Origin: Candidatus Firestoneibacteriota bacterium
GTDB taxonomy: Bacteria; JACRDZ01
Length of the DNA: 6,387 bases
Assembly: GCA_016212735.1 (NCBI GenBank)
Contig: JACRDZ010000012.1
Span: 1-6,387, forward strand
Direction: 5' to 3'
In this document: positions 1 to 6,142 of the stretch, in pieces
Position numbering within the stretch: the first letter of the stretch is position 1
Layout of the letters: each line of letters begins with the position of its first letter
Program-made: the position numbers and the translations under genes
The notes under the pieces: model-generated
The model's input: only the letters and a program-made list of their open reading frames with translations
Databases searched by the model: none
Told to the model about the DNA's origin: nothing

Positions 1-541
1 AACGTTCAGTGAGAATATGAATGCATCAACGATTACAAAAAGTACATTTAGAGTAGATCAAGGTGGAAATAATGTTAACGGAATTGTAACGTATAGCGAC
101 ACAACAGCAACATTCACACCCTCAAGTTCATTTACTTATTTAACACAATATACAGTAACAATTACAACAGGTGTTAAAGATATTGAGGGAAATGCAATAG
201 CAAATAATTATACATGGATTTTTACAACAGGTTCCACACCACCAACAGTATTATCTGTAAGCCCTGCAAATAATGCTTCTAATATTATTGTGAACACAGC
301 AATTACAGCAATATTCAGTAAAAATATGGATGCATCAACAATTACAACTAATACATTTATAATAAGTCAAAATGGAAATAATATTAATGGGACAATAATA
401 TATAGTGGTACAACAGCAACATTTATACCATCAAACCCATTAGCTTATTCAATGCAATATATTGCAACAATTACAACAGGTGTTAAAGATAGTGCTGGAA
501 ATGCTATGGAGAATAATTATATATGGAGTTTTACAACAGGT
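1..541 (+). repeat. Tandem Big_5 domain repeat, 309-base period
   Basis: The ATG-AATGCATCAACGATTAC stretch at 17 returns as ATGGATGCATCAACAATTAC at 326, exactly 309 bases (103 codons) later. The match continues through the ACAACAGGTGTTAAAGAT segment and on to the TTTTACAACAGGTTC ends of both units. The copies remain similar at DNA level, which suggests fairly recent duplication or continuing recombination. The left copy is cut by the window edge. Confidence 0.8.
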
Positions 542-886
542 TCAGTAAATGCATGGGCACAGGTTTCTGCCAATGGTAAACATACCATAGCATTGAAAAC
601 AGATGGTTCTCTATATGCTTGGGGAAATAATGAGTATGGTCAGTTAGGAGATGGGACAATTGATAACAAAAAAAAGCCAACATTGATTGGGACTGGTTAT
701 TCAGCAATAGCTGCCGGAAGTGGTCATACCATAGCATTAAAACCCGATGATACTCTCTATGCCTGGGGGCGTAATGAATATGGGCAGCTAGGAGATGGGA
801 CATATACTGATAAATATTCACCAACATTTATTGGTGCAGGTTATTCAGTAATTGCAGCAGGTGGTTCTCATACTTTAGCAATATAA
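2..886 (+). CDS. Partial surface-type protein with SbsA-like Ig (Big_5) domains and C-terminal RCC1 repeats
   Basis: The reading frame is open to the left edge (codons TFSEN precede the first ATG at 17), so the true start lies outside and 294 residues are visible. Numbering from base 2, residues about 1-78 are most of one SbsA-like Ig (Big_5) domain and about 79-181 a second. Both carry the family's 'FS-NM-ASTI' and 'TI-TGVKD--GNA--NNY-W-FTTGS' patterns. From about residue 184 there are RCC1 repeats, with [21 protein letters not shown] and GYS-IAAG. Big_5 domains are common in secreted or cell-surface proteins of bacteria, and RCC1 repeats build a beta-propeller used for binding. An extracellular adhesive or structural role is an inference, because the signal peptide would be off the left edge. 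The protein stops at HTLAI, at the start of a third RCC1 unit, so the propeller is incomplete in this window. No further RCC1 sequence follows in any frame, so the end is either natural or produced by recombination. Confidence 0.85.
   Translation, partial: TFSENMNASTITKSTFRVDQGGNNVNGIVTYSDTTATFTPSSSFTYLTQYTVTITTGVKDIEGNAIANNYTWIFTTGSTPPTVLSVSPANNASNIIVNTAITAIFSKNMDASTITTNTFIISQNGNNINGTIIYSGTTATFIPSNPLAYSMQYIATITTGVKDSAGNAMENNYIWSFTTGSVNAWAQVSANGKHTIALKTDGSLYAWGNNEYGQLGDGTIDNKKKPTLIGTGYSAIAAGSGHTIALKPDDTLYAWGRNEYGQLGDGTYTDKYSPTFIGAGYSVIAAGGSHTLAI
581..886 (+). repeat. RCC1-type repeats, 144-base period
   Basis: CATACC/CATACT starts recur at 581, 725 and 869, spaced exactly 144 bases (48 codons). 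Units 1 and 2 are full length and share [21 protein letters not shown] and IAAG; unit 3 stops after six codons. RCC1 repeats usually number about seven per propeller, so two full units are few. Any missing units would have to lie before the Ig domains or have been lost. Confidence 0.8.
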
Positions 887-901
887 TCATATATATATTA
901 T

Positions 902-910
902 AAAAGGAGA
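902..910 (+). promoter_or_regulatory. Strong ribosome binding site of the UPF0175 ORF
   Basis: AAAAGGAGA lies eight bases ahead of the ATG at 919. It is the best Shine-Dalgarno match near this ORF and is the main evidence that the short reading frame was translated as an independent gene. Confidence 0.7.
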
Positions 911-918
911 TTCAAATT

Positions 919-1113
919 ATGAAACAAAATACATTAACTATTAAATACCCTGATGAAATTTTATTATTGCTTAAAGAAACTAAGGAAGAATTTGAATTTG
1001 AAATGAAATTTATGGCGGCCTTAAAATTGTACGAATTAGGAAAACTTTCTTCAGGAAAAGCAGCTAAATTAGCTGGGATAGGCAGAGTAAACCAATTTGT
1101 TCTGTCTCTTTAG
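919..1113 (+). CDS. UPF0175 family antitoxin-type protein, C-terminally truncated
   Basis: The product is 64 residues. The pattern YPDEILLLLKETKEEFEFEMK followed by AALKLYELGKLSSGKAAKLAGIGRV matches UPF0175 proteins: a short N-terminal strand or helix, then 'KLYE-GKLS-GKAA-LAG--R', probably a helix-turn-helix-like DNA-binding segment (about residues 33-58). Family members I know are usually about 80-95 residues and continue after the R-(V/I)-x-F segment with a further helix and an acidic tail. Here a TAG ends the frame shortly after GRV, and the last residues (NQFVLSL) only loosely fit. UPF0175 genes are often paired with a PIN-domain toxin, but none follows; the next gene is pyrB. The ORF has a strong ribosome binding site and starts 32 bases after the RCC1 gene. 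It is probably a decayed or shortened antitoxin remnant, though a functional short form cannot be excluded. Confidence 0.7.
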   Translation: MKQNTLTIKYPDEILLLLKETKEEFEFEMKFMAALKLYELGKLSSGKAAKLAGIGRVNQFVLSL

Positions 1114-1136
1114 TGCCCATTCTTCTTAACCAGTCT

Positions 1137-1150
1137 CCTCCCGTGTGAGG
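1137..1150 (+). terminator. Weak terminator-like hairpin upstream of pyrB
   Basis: CCTC (1137-1140) can pair with GAGG (1147-1150) around the loop CCGTGT. About ten bases later comes a T-rich tract (ATTTTCTATTTTTATT). The stem is only four base pairs and the T tract is not directly attached, so this is a poor intrinsic terminator. It is the only candidate between the UPF0175 ORF and the pyrB promoter. Confidence 0.25.
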
Positions 1151-1212
1151 GTCAGGAATATTTTCTATTTTTATTATTTTCTATCTCTGTTTTTGGGATA
1201 ATATTTTCAATC

Positions 1213-1241
1213 TTGACAAAAAAGCACTTATTTAATATTAT
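1213..1241 (+). promoter_or_regulatory. sigma70-type promoter of the pyrBC operon
   Basis: TTGACA (1213-1218) is a perfect -35 box. A 17-base spacer follows, then TATTAT (1236-1241) as -10 box, five of six matching TATAAT. Initiation would be near 1248, leaving an untranslated leader of about 16 bases before the pyrB ATG. Such a leader is too short for a PyrR- or UTP-type attenuator, so regulation, if any, would act at initiation. Confidence 0.75.
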
Positions 1242-1263
1242 ATCAAACAAAGATGAGGTAAAA

Positions 1264-2208
1264 ATGAGTTTTAAAAGAAAAGATCTTCTTGGTCTGGAAG
1301 AACTTACTTCTCAAGAAATCAAATATATCCTTCAGCTTTCAGAATCATTTAAAGAAATATTAAGCCGTCCTATTAAAAAAGTCCCTACACTGCGCGGTAA
1401 AACTTTAATTAATCTGTTTTTTGAACCAAGTACTCGTACACGTACATCGTTTGAATTAGCAGGTAAACGCTTAAGTGCAGACGTAGTGAATATCTCAAGC
1501 ACAACAAGCAGTGTTGTAAAAGGTGAAACATTAAAAGATACAGGGAAAACTATTGAAGCTATGAATGCGGACATAATTGTAATTCGCCACAGCCTGTCTG
1601 GTGCTCCATACAGACTGGCGCAAACGATAAATGCAAGTGTTATTAATGCTGGAGACGGTGCTCATGAACATCCCACACAGGGATTACTGGACCTTTTCAC
1701 AATTAAAGAGAAAAAAAAGAAAATAGAAGGACTTCATGTTTGTATTGTCGGTGATATCCGCCATAGCAGAGTTGCCCGTTCAAATATCTGGGGGCTGACA
1801 AAATTAGGAGCTCGTGTAACTTTAGCTGCACCGCCAACTTTACTACCTCCAGGAATAGAAAAATTGGGTGAAAATATCAGAACTGTATATAATTTATCAG
1901 ATTGTATAAAGGATATTGATGTATTATATATTCTGCGAATTCAATTAGAACGTCAAAAAGGATTTTTTTTCCCTTCTATACGTGAGTACTCAAAAATATT
2001 CGGTATAGACGAAAATAAATTAAAAAAAGCTAAAGATGATTTGATGATAATGCATCCAGGACCTATAAATCGAGAAGTTGAAATCAGTTCACGAGTAGCA
2101 GACAGTAAATCCTCACATATACTGGATCAGGTATCAAATGGAATTGCTGTTCGCATGGCTGTACTTTATTTATTAGCAGGAGGGAATGGGGATGCAGATT
2201 TTAATTAA
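1264..2208 (+). CDS. pyrB: Aspartate carbamoyltransferase catalytic subunit
   Basis: PyrB condenses carbamoyl phosphate and aspartate to carbamoyl aspartate, the committed step of pyrimidine synthesis, in the cytoplasm. The 314-residue product has the usual length. Carbamoyl-phosphate-binding STRTRTSFE is at residues 56-64, the incoming loop lysine of VVKGETL is K86, IRH is at 107-109 and [10 protein letters not shown] spans about 134-143. In the aspartate domain, R225 and Q227 lie in YILRIQ and [10 protein letters not shown] is at 264-273. The start at 1264 is chosen because GAGG (1255-1258) lies five bases upstream. The frame can be extended to a TTG at 1213, but that codon is part of the TTGACA -35 box. 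HPGP-NR-VE resembles the Bacillus-type, PyrI-independent enzymes rather than the E. coli HPLPR form, and no pyrI is present here. The 3' end overlaps pyrC, which suggests cotranscription and perhaps a PyrB-PyrC complex like that of Aquifex (inference). Confidence 0.96.
   Translation: MSFKRKDLLGLEELTSQEIKYILQLSESFKEILSRPIKKVPTLRGKTLINLFFEPSTRTRTSFELAGKRLSADVVNISSTTSSVVKGETLKDTGKTIEAMNADIIVIRHSLSGAPYRLAQTINASVINAGDGAHEHPTQGLLDLFTIKEKKKKIEGLHVCIVGDIRHSRVARSNIWGLTKLGARVTLAAPPTLLPPGIEKLGENIRTVYNLSDCIKDIDVLYILRIQLERQKGFFFPSIREYSKIFGIDENKLKKAKDDLMIMHPGPINREVEISSRVADSKSSHILDQVSNGIAVRMAVLYLLAGGNGDADFN
2178..2183 (+). promoter_or_regulatory. pyrC ribosome binding site inside pyrB; decides the start
   Basis: A perfect AGGAGG lies within the last codons of pyrB. 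It is eight bases from the ATG at 2192 but only two bases from the ATG at 2186, so 2192 is the better initiation codon. The placement makes translational coupling to pyrB likely. Confidence 0.8.
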
Positions 2209-3478
2209 AAATGGAAGAGTAATTGATCCGGCAAATAATATTGATGAACAGCTGTCTATACTAATAGAAGATAGTAAAATTAATACTGTATCTAAAAATA
2301 TTAAACCATCTTCAGGTGCAAAAATAATTGACGCAGCAGGGAAAGTAGTTGTTCCTGGACTTATTGATATGCATGTACACCTGCGTGAACCGGGTTATGA
2401 ATACAAAGAAACAATTCATACAGGTACGAAGGCTGGAGCTTTTGGCGGATTTACATCTATAGCATGCATGCCTAATACAAATCCTGTTATTGATAATCAG
2501 GGTATTGTAGAATTCGTAATTTCAAAAGCAAAAAAAGAAGGTTTAATAAATGTATTCCCAATAGGCTGTATTACTAAAGGACAAAAAGGAGAAGAGCTGG
2601 CTGAAATCGGCGAGCTTGTTTCCTCCGGTGTAGTTGCGGTATCAGACGATGGCGAACCTGTTATGAATCCAGCAATTATGAAAGCTGTTCTGGAATATAC
2701 AAAAATGTATAATATCCCAGTAATATCTCATGCTGAAGATAAAAAATTATCTCAAAATGGATGTATGAATGAAGGATTTACATCTACAAGATTAGGGATT
2801 AAAGGTATACCTAAAATTGCAGAAGAAATAATGATATCCCGCGATATATTTATTGCAGAATATACTTCAGGCAGACTGCATTTTGCACATGTTAGCACAA
2901 AAAACAGCGTTGAATTAATACGTCAGGCAAAGAAGAAAGGGATAAAAGTTACAGCAGAAGCTGCACCGCATAATTTTACTCTTACAGATGAATGTCTGAA
3001 GGGTTATAATACAAATTTTAAGATGAACCCTCCTCTCCGTGATAAAAATGATGTGGAAGCAATTAAAGAAGGTCTTTCTGATGGTACAATAGATGCAATA
3101 GCTTCAGATCATGCTCCGCATAATATTGCAAGCAAAGATATAGAGTTTGATCTGGCATCTTTTGGTATAATAGGTCTGGAAACTTCCCTGTCAATATCTC
3201 TTCAGTTGGTGCATGAAAAAGTTTTATCTTTACCTGAACTAATAAAAAGAATGAGTTGTAATCCATCAAAAATATTGAACCTTGATAAAGGGACTCTTTC
3301 TCCTTCCAGGGATGCTGATATAACTATAATTGATATAGATAAAGAATTTACAGTTGATATAAACACATTTCAATCCAAAAGCCGGAATTCACCTTTCCAC
3401 GAATGGAAATTTAAAGGTAAAACATGGATGACAATTGTAGGTGGAAAAATTGTATACGAGGAAGATAATATAAGTTAA
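2192..3478 (+). CDS. pyrC: Dihydroorotase, Bacillus/Aquifex-like type
   Basis: PyrC cyclises carbamoyl aspartate to dihydroorotate, the step after PyrB. The 428 residues are typical of the long dihydroorotase type in the amidohydrolase superfamily. Visible motifs in order: [15 protein letters not shown] with metal ligands H61 and H63; [10 protein letters not shown] (151-160), whose aspartates occupy the place of the metal-bridging residue in this type; SHAED with H180; LHFAHVS with H233; [19 protein letters not shown] (305-310) with catalytic D306; FGIIGLET; and a C-terminal beta segment ending in GGKIVYEE that closes the small sandwich domain. The start at 2192 was chosen over 2186 from the Shine-Dalgarno spacing. 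The gene overlaps pyrB by 17 bases, so both probably share one transcript from the promoter at 1213. Its TAA overlaps the stop codon of the convergent TPR gene, leaving no room for a terminator between them. All catalytic residues appear present, so it is likely active rather than a pseudo-dihydroorotase. Confidence 0.96.
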   Translation: MQILIKNGRVIDPANNIDEQLSILIEDSKINTVSKNIKPSSGAKIIDAAGKVVVPGLIDMHVHLREPGYEYKETIHTGTKAGAFGGFTSIACMPNTNPVIDNQGIVEFVISKAKKEGLINVFPIGCITKGQKGEELAEIGELVSSGVVAVSDDGEPVMNPAIMKAVLEYTKMYNIPVISHAEDKKLSQNGCMNEGFTSTRLGIKGIPKIAEEIMISRDIFIAEYTSGRLHFAHVSTKNSVELIRQAKKKGIKVTAEAAPHNFTLTDECLKGYNTNFKMNPPLRDKNDVEAIKEGLSDGTIDAIASDHAPHNIASKDIEFDLASFGIIGLETSLSISLQLVHEKVLSLPELIKRMSCNPSKILNLDKGTLSPSRDADITIIDIDKEFTVDINTFQSKSRNSPFHEWKFKGKTWMTIVGGKIVYEEDNIS

Positions 3479-4191
3479 AATAATCTTTTCTTTCCATGGG
3501 ACACTGCAATTTTCTGTCTTTGATTCATAGGGATTTTTTCAAGATGGAATTGATACCATAAATCGCCATAATTTTTCATTTTTATTTTTTCGTTATTCCG
3601 CAGAGAATTAAGGTTGTTTTTGATTTTATCATCAAGAGGTATTTTTTTTGAACCTTTATCCAGAACTTTAATAGCTTCTTCCTGCTGACCTATTTTTGAA
3701 AGACAATAGGCATATAAATTCCACAAAAAACCCTCTTTTGCATTTGCTCGAACAGCTTTTTCAAAAGTCTCCAGCATCATTTTCTTATCATATCGTTTCA
3801 TATAGATAACTGCCAGCATGCCCTGAGCAACCCAATGTTTAACAAACGACTTATTTAAATATTCAAAAGCTTTATCAAAATCTTTCTTTACATAGTATAT
3901 AACACCTATTTGCGCGTTTAACTGTGATTCCACAAAAGGATGCTTTTTGCTGAATTTATACCCGGATTTAAGTATTCTAATTGCATTTTCTACCCGACCG
4001 GATTGGAGTTCATTTGTAGATGTTGTAATAATATCATTTATATCTTCCATAACCTTTTTACCAAGAAAAAACATGCAGGCAAATATAATAGCCAATCCTC
4101 CGGGAATAGAAACCCATAAAGGAGCACCAGCAAAAAATAAAATTAAAAAAATAGCAATTCCTACAGCTAAAGAAATAGAGATATTAATCAT
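3475..4191 (-). CDS. Membrane-anchored tetratricopeptide repeat protein of unknown function
   Basis: The product has 238 residues. Two hydrophobic segments at about 5-21 (ISLAVGIAIFLILFF core) and 27-43 (WVSIPGGLAIIFACMFFLG core), separated by a short AGAPL turn, predict a membrane hairpin. It is followed by a soluble region with about four TPR-like helix pairs at roughly 57-86, 90-119, 121-150 and 154-183; YYVKKDFDKAFEYLNKS and GQQEEAIKVLDKG are the clearest. The last about 50 residues are basic and polar (GDLWYQFHLEKIPMNQRQ). Both termini are probably cytoplasmic, with the TPR part acting as a protein-binding platform; this is inferred from composition. I do not recognise a specific family or partner. 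A ribosome binding site (AAGGGAA on the minus strand, about 4200-4206) precedes the ATG. The gene converges on pyrC with shared stop bases TTAA, so it is not part of the pyr operon. A possible promoter lies at 4306-4334. Confidence 0.8.
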   Translation of the reverse strand: MINISISLAVGIAIFLILFFAGAPLWVSIPGGLAIIFACMFFLGKKVMEDINDIITTSTNELQSGRVENAIRILKSGYKFSKKHPFVESQLNAQIGVIYYVKKDFDKAFEYLNKSFVKHWVAQGMLAVIYMKRYDKKMMLETFEKAVRANAKEGFLWNLYAYCLSKIGQQEEAIKVLDKGSKKIPLDDKIKNNLNSLRNNEKIKMKNYGDLWYQFHLEKIPMNQRQKIAVSHGKKRLF

Positions 4192-4216
4192 AATAAAAAT
4201 TCCCTTTCTGAAAATT

Positions 4217-4284
4217 TATATACGCCCATCATTGGTATTGACTGATAGGGTGAAAATCCCTTTGTGGGAGAGTCACCGTATATG
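4217..4284. ncRNA. Candidate structured RNA or cis-regulatory element with a pseudoknot
   Basis: ATATACG (4218-4224) pairs perfectly with CGTATAT (4277-4283), closing the element. Inside it TGACT (4239-4243) pairs with AGTCA (4271-4275), and AGGG (4247-4250) pairs with CCCT (4258-4261) around the A-rich loop TGAAAAT. CCCA (4225-4228) can pair with TGGG (4265-4268), crossing the TGACT helix to make a pseudoknot. Four nested or crossing helices in 68 bases are unusual in such AT-rich sequence. On the plus strand a T8 run follows five bases after the closing stem, as in a terminator. On the minus strand the element would sit in the leader of the TPR gene. The A-rich loop favours the plus strand, whereas the promoter layout favours the minus strand, so the strand is undecided. 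I could not match it to a known riboswitch or ribozyme; GGTGAAAATCC resembles a piece of the cobalamin core, but the rest does not. Confidence 0.35.
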
Positions 4285-4305
4285 CATATTTTTTTTATGG
4301 AGATA

Positions 4306-4334
4306 AATATACGATAACCACTTACAAAAAGCAA
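4306..4334 (-). promoter_or_regulatory. Candidate promoter of the TPR gene
   Basis: Read on the minus strand, TTGCTT (4334-4329) is followed by a 17-base spacer and TATATT (4311-4306). The -10 box matches five of six consensus bases; the -35 box matches only its TTG. Initiation near 4299 would give a leader of about 108 bases containing the whole foldable element at 4217-4284. Confidence 0.4.
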
Positions 4335-4337
4335 GTG
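4319..4337. repeat. Short inverted repeat over the candidate TPR promoter
   Basis: CACTT (4319-4323) and AAGTG (4333-4337) form a five-base-pair dyad around nine bases. It overlaps the spacer and -35 box of the minus-strand promoter and could be an operator. It is short enough to be chance. Confidence 0.25.
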
Positions 4338-4362
4338 TAATTTTCCTGAGAAAGATTTAGTA

Positions 4363-4391
4363 TAGACAAGTGAAAAGTAGAATATTATAAT
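4363..4391 (+). promoter_or_regulatory. Candidate promoter of the restriction-modification operon
   Basis: TAGACA (4363-4368, five of six matching TTGACA) is followed by exactly 17 bases and a perfect TATAAT (4386-4391). Initiation near 4398 would leave a leader of about 139 bases before the methyltransferase ATG. AT-rich DNA produces chance -10 boxes, but the box pair plus the ideal spacing is notable. Confidence 0.55.
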
Positions 4392-4420
4392 ATTAATAAT
4401 TAAAAATCCATAACATAAAT

Positions 4421-4456
4421 AATATGGTTTAGTATAACTATATTTTCTTTAAGAAA
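4421..4456 (+). promoter_or_regulatory. Stem and dyad in the methyltransferase leader
   Basis: AATATGG (4421-4427) can pair with CTATATT (4438-4444), including one G-T pair, around a ten-base loop that contains TTTAGTATA. TTTAGTATA also occurs at 4356-4364, overlapping the -35 region of the promoter. Directly after the stem, TTTCTT-T-AAGAAA (4444-4456) is a 13-base dyad. Either could bind a regulator of the restriction-modification genes, but no controller-protein gene is present nearby. This is an inference from symmetry alone. Confidence 0.25.
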
Positions 4457-4536
4457 TAATCATACATATAAATAATTTGGAAATAAATTGGTCAATAAAA
4501 CTATAAATTAGTCTAAAGAAATAAAAGGGAAGAAAA

Positions 4537-5415
4537 ATGGAAATTAAATCAACTCTATTATTAGGAGACTGTAAAATAGAATTACTTAAACTGCCTGCTA
4601 ATTCAGTAGACTTAATTATAACATCTCCACCATATGCAGATCAGCGAAAAGGAACTTATGGAGGGATACATCCTAATAATTATGTAAACTGGTTTTTACC
4701 GATAACAGAGCAATTACTTAGAGTTCTTAAACCTAGTGGTACATTTATTCTTAATATAAAAGAAAAAGTTGTTAATGGTGAACGAAGTACTTATGTAATG
4801 GAACTTATAATTGAAATGAAAAAACAAGGTTGGTTCTGGACTGAAGAATTTATTTGGCATAAGAAAAATTGTTACCCTGGTAAATGGCCTAATCGTTTTC
4901 GTGACGCTTGGGAAAGATTACTTCAATTTAATAAAAACAAAATGTTTAATATGTATCAGGAAGCGGTTATGGTACCAATGGGTAATTGGGCTAAAACCCG
5001 TTTAAGAAAACTTAGTGATACAGATAAAACAAGAGATGATTCAAAAGTTGGAAGTGGTTTCGGAAAAAATATTTCAAATTGGGTTAATAGAGATAAAGCA
5101 TATCCAGCAAATGTACTACATTTAGCAACCGAATGCAGTAATAAAAAACATAGTGCTACATTTCCAGAAGAGCTTCCCGAATGGTTTATTAAATTATTTA
5201 CAAAAGAAAAAGATACTGTGCTTGACCCTTTTATGGGTTCTGGAACAACTCTTTTTGTTGCTAACAGAATGCTAAGAAATTCAATCGGAATAGATATTAT
5301 TCCGGATTATTATGATATGGTAAAAAGTAAAATAAATTCTGAAGAGATATATCTTTGTGAACCAAAAGGAAAATATGAAAAAACTAAATCTAAAAGACGT
5401 CACACTTTACGTTAA
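4537..5415 (+). CDS. Type II DNA methyltransferase, beta class (N4-cytosine or N6-adenine)
   Basis: The protein transfers a methyl group from S-adenosylmethionine to an exocyclic amino group in the recognition site and so protects host DNA from the neighbouring endonuclease. The 292 residues show the beta-class order: an N-terminal LLLGDC segment (motif X/III-like, residues 7-12), catalytic motif IV TSPPY at 29-33 extended by ADQRKGTYGG, LKPSGTFILNIK at about 64-75, a variable central target-recognition region (about 105-205), then the AdoMet-binding motif I DPFMGSGTT at 230-238 and GIDI at 251-254. SPPY rather than DPPY is more typical of N4-cytosine enzymes but does not settle the base methylated. 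AAGGGAAG lies a few bases before the ATG. The 3' end overlaps the endonuclease gene by 41 bases, so methylase is made first from the same transcript. The target sequence cannot be read from the protein. Confidence 0.94.
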   Translation: MEIKSTLLLGDCKIELLKLPANSVDLIITSPPYADQRKGTYGGIHPNNYVNWFLPITEQLLRVLKPSGTFILNIKEKVVNGERSTYVMELIIEMKKQGWFWTEEFIWHKKNCYPGKWPNRFRDAWERLLQFNKNKMFNMYQEAVMVPMGNWAKTRLRKLSDTDKTRDDSKVGSGFGKNISNWVNRDKAYPANVLHLATECSNKKHSATFPEELPEWFIKLFTKEKDTVLDPFMGSGTTLFVANRMLRNSIGIDIIPDYYDMVKSKINSEEIYLCEPKGKYEKTKSKRRHTLR

Positions 5416-6112
5416 AGAAAATATTGGTACATTTCATGAGAAACGGATTCAAAGTCTTGATGGTTTGAAGCTTAAGCAGGTTCTTAAAAGAAAAAATCCT
5501 TATTTGTTTAAGGCAAAATATGTACTTACAGCAGAACAAATTATAAAAGGACTTGTTGATGCACATATTTCTTCAAGTGAAGAAGGAATATTTGGTGATT
5601 GGCTTGAAGGACTTGCCATTTTTATTAATGGTAAAGTATTTGATGGTCGCAAATCAGGAATAACAGGTATTGATCTTGAATTTGACAATAACGGAATAAG
5701 AAATATTGTAAATATTAAGTCAGGCCCTAATTGGGGGAATAGCTCTCAAATTTCCAAAATGAAAAGTGATTTTAAAACAGCTAAAAAGACATTAAGAACA
5801 AGTAATTCTCAATTAAATATTATAGCTGTGAATGGATGTTGTTATGGAAAAGATAATCAACCGGACAAAGGGGATTATTTTAAGTATTGTGGTCAAAAAT
5901 TTTGGGAATTTATTTCAGGGAATGATAACCTTTATACAGAAATTATTGAACCTTTGGGTTTTAATGCAAAAGAAAAAAACGAGATATTTATTGAATCATA
6001 TTCACAAATGATTAACAAATTCACAAAAGAGTTTGCAAATAAATTTTGTGATGATAAAGGTGATATAGATTGGAATAATCTCGTAAAAATGAATTCATCA
6101 ATAGAAGAATAA
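5375..6112 (+). CDS. PmeII-like Type II restriction endonuclease
   Basis: The product, 245 residues, would cut unmethylated DNA at the site protected by the methyltransferase just upstream. It resembles PmeII-family endonucleases through the core GIFGDWLEGLAIF (residues 71-83), TGIDLEF (97-103) and NIVNIKSGPNWGNSSQ (110-125), followed by IIAVNGCCYGKD (149-160). I read the active site as a PD-(D/E)xK variant: D100, then N113-I114-K115 in place of (D/E)xK, with E78 a candidate to supply the missing acidic side chain. This assignment is an inference. The ATG at 5375 is preferred over a GTG at 5357 (six codons longer) because AAAGGA (5365-5370) precedes it, although the spacing is short. The 41-base overlap with the methyltransferase suggests coupled translation with the protecting enzyme first. 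No stop, frameshift or lost core motif is seen, so the system looks intact. The C-terminal third (about 165-245) has no motif I recognise. Confidence 0.88.
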   Translation: MKKLNLKDVTLYVKENIGTFHEKRIQSLDGLKLKQVLKRKNPYLFKAKYVLTAEQIIKGLVDAHISSSEEGIFGDWLEGLAIFINGKVFDGRKSGITGIDLEFDNNGIRNIVNIKSGPNWGNSSQISKMKSDFKTAKKTLRTSNSQLNIIAVNGCCYGKDNQPDKGDYFKYCGQKFWEFISGNDNLYTEIIEPLGFNAKEKNEIFIESYSQMINKFTKEFANKFCDDKGDIDWNNLVKMNSSIEE

Positions 6113-6142
6113 CAATAATAGTTTGTCTATTTCCATCTTTGT

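Larger units (their letters stand above)
4192..4536. other. 345-base intergenic region between divergent genes
   Basis: No protein gene is supported here. In order the stretch holds: the TPR gene's ribosome binding site, a compact foldable element (4217-4284), a run of eight T (4289-4296), a second copy of ATATACG (4307-4313), a candidate minus-strand promoter (4306-4334), a CACTT/AAGTG hairpin (4319-4337), a good plus-strand promoter (4363-4391), and an AT-rich leader with a stem (4421-4444) and a dyad (4444-4456). The leader ends with AAGGGAAG, the methyltransferase ribosome binding site. Confidence 0.7.

Noticed and set aside
531..827. Minus-strand 98-residue open frame
   Set aside because: It lies wholly opposite the RCC1 repeats, mirrors their periodicity and has no ribosome binding site or family likeness.
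1332..1574. Minus-strand 80-residue open frame
   Set aside because: It is opposite the conserved STRTRTSFE region of pyrB, which explains the sequence fully.
2186..2191. pyrC start at the upstream ATG (2186)
   Set aside because: Only two bases separate it from AGGAGG, whereas the ATG at 2192 has the normal eight-base spacing.
3063..3269. Minus-strand 68-residue open frame
   Set aside because: It is opposite the SDHAPH region of pyrC; a chance frame.
4241..4257. Hammerhead ribozyme core
   Set aside because: ACTGATAGGGTGAAA resembles CTGATGA...GAAA, but the required GA after CTGAT is absent and the flanking stems do not fit.
4247..4275. Cobalamin or FMN riboswitch
   Set aside because: AGGGTGAAAATCCC resembles hairpins in both classes, but the flanking conserved segments (the cobalamin GCCACTGT-like box, the FMN core) are missing, and the neighbouring gene is not a vitamin gene.
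3947..4306. Plus-strand 119-residue open frame
   Set aside because: It is mostly antisense to the TPR gene's hydrophobic N-terminus and runs through the folded element. It lacks a good ribosome binding site and its composition is that of a reverse-complement shadow.
5357..5374. Endonuclease start at GTG 5357
   Set aside because: Only a weak GAAGAG lies ten bases upstream. The ATG at 5375 has a closer AAAGGA and needs no rare start codon.
5500..5688. Minus-strand 62-residue open frame
   Set aside because: It is opposite the conserved core of the endonuclease; no independent support.
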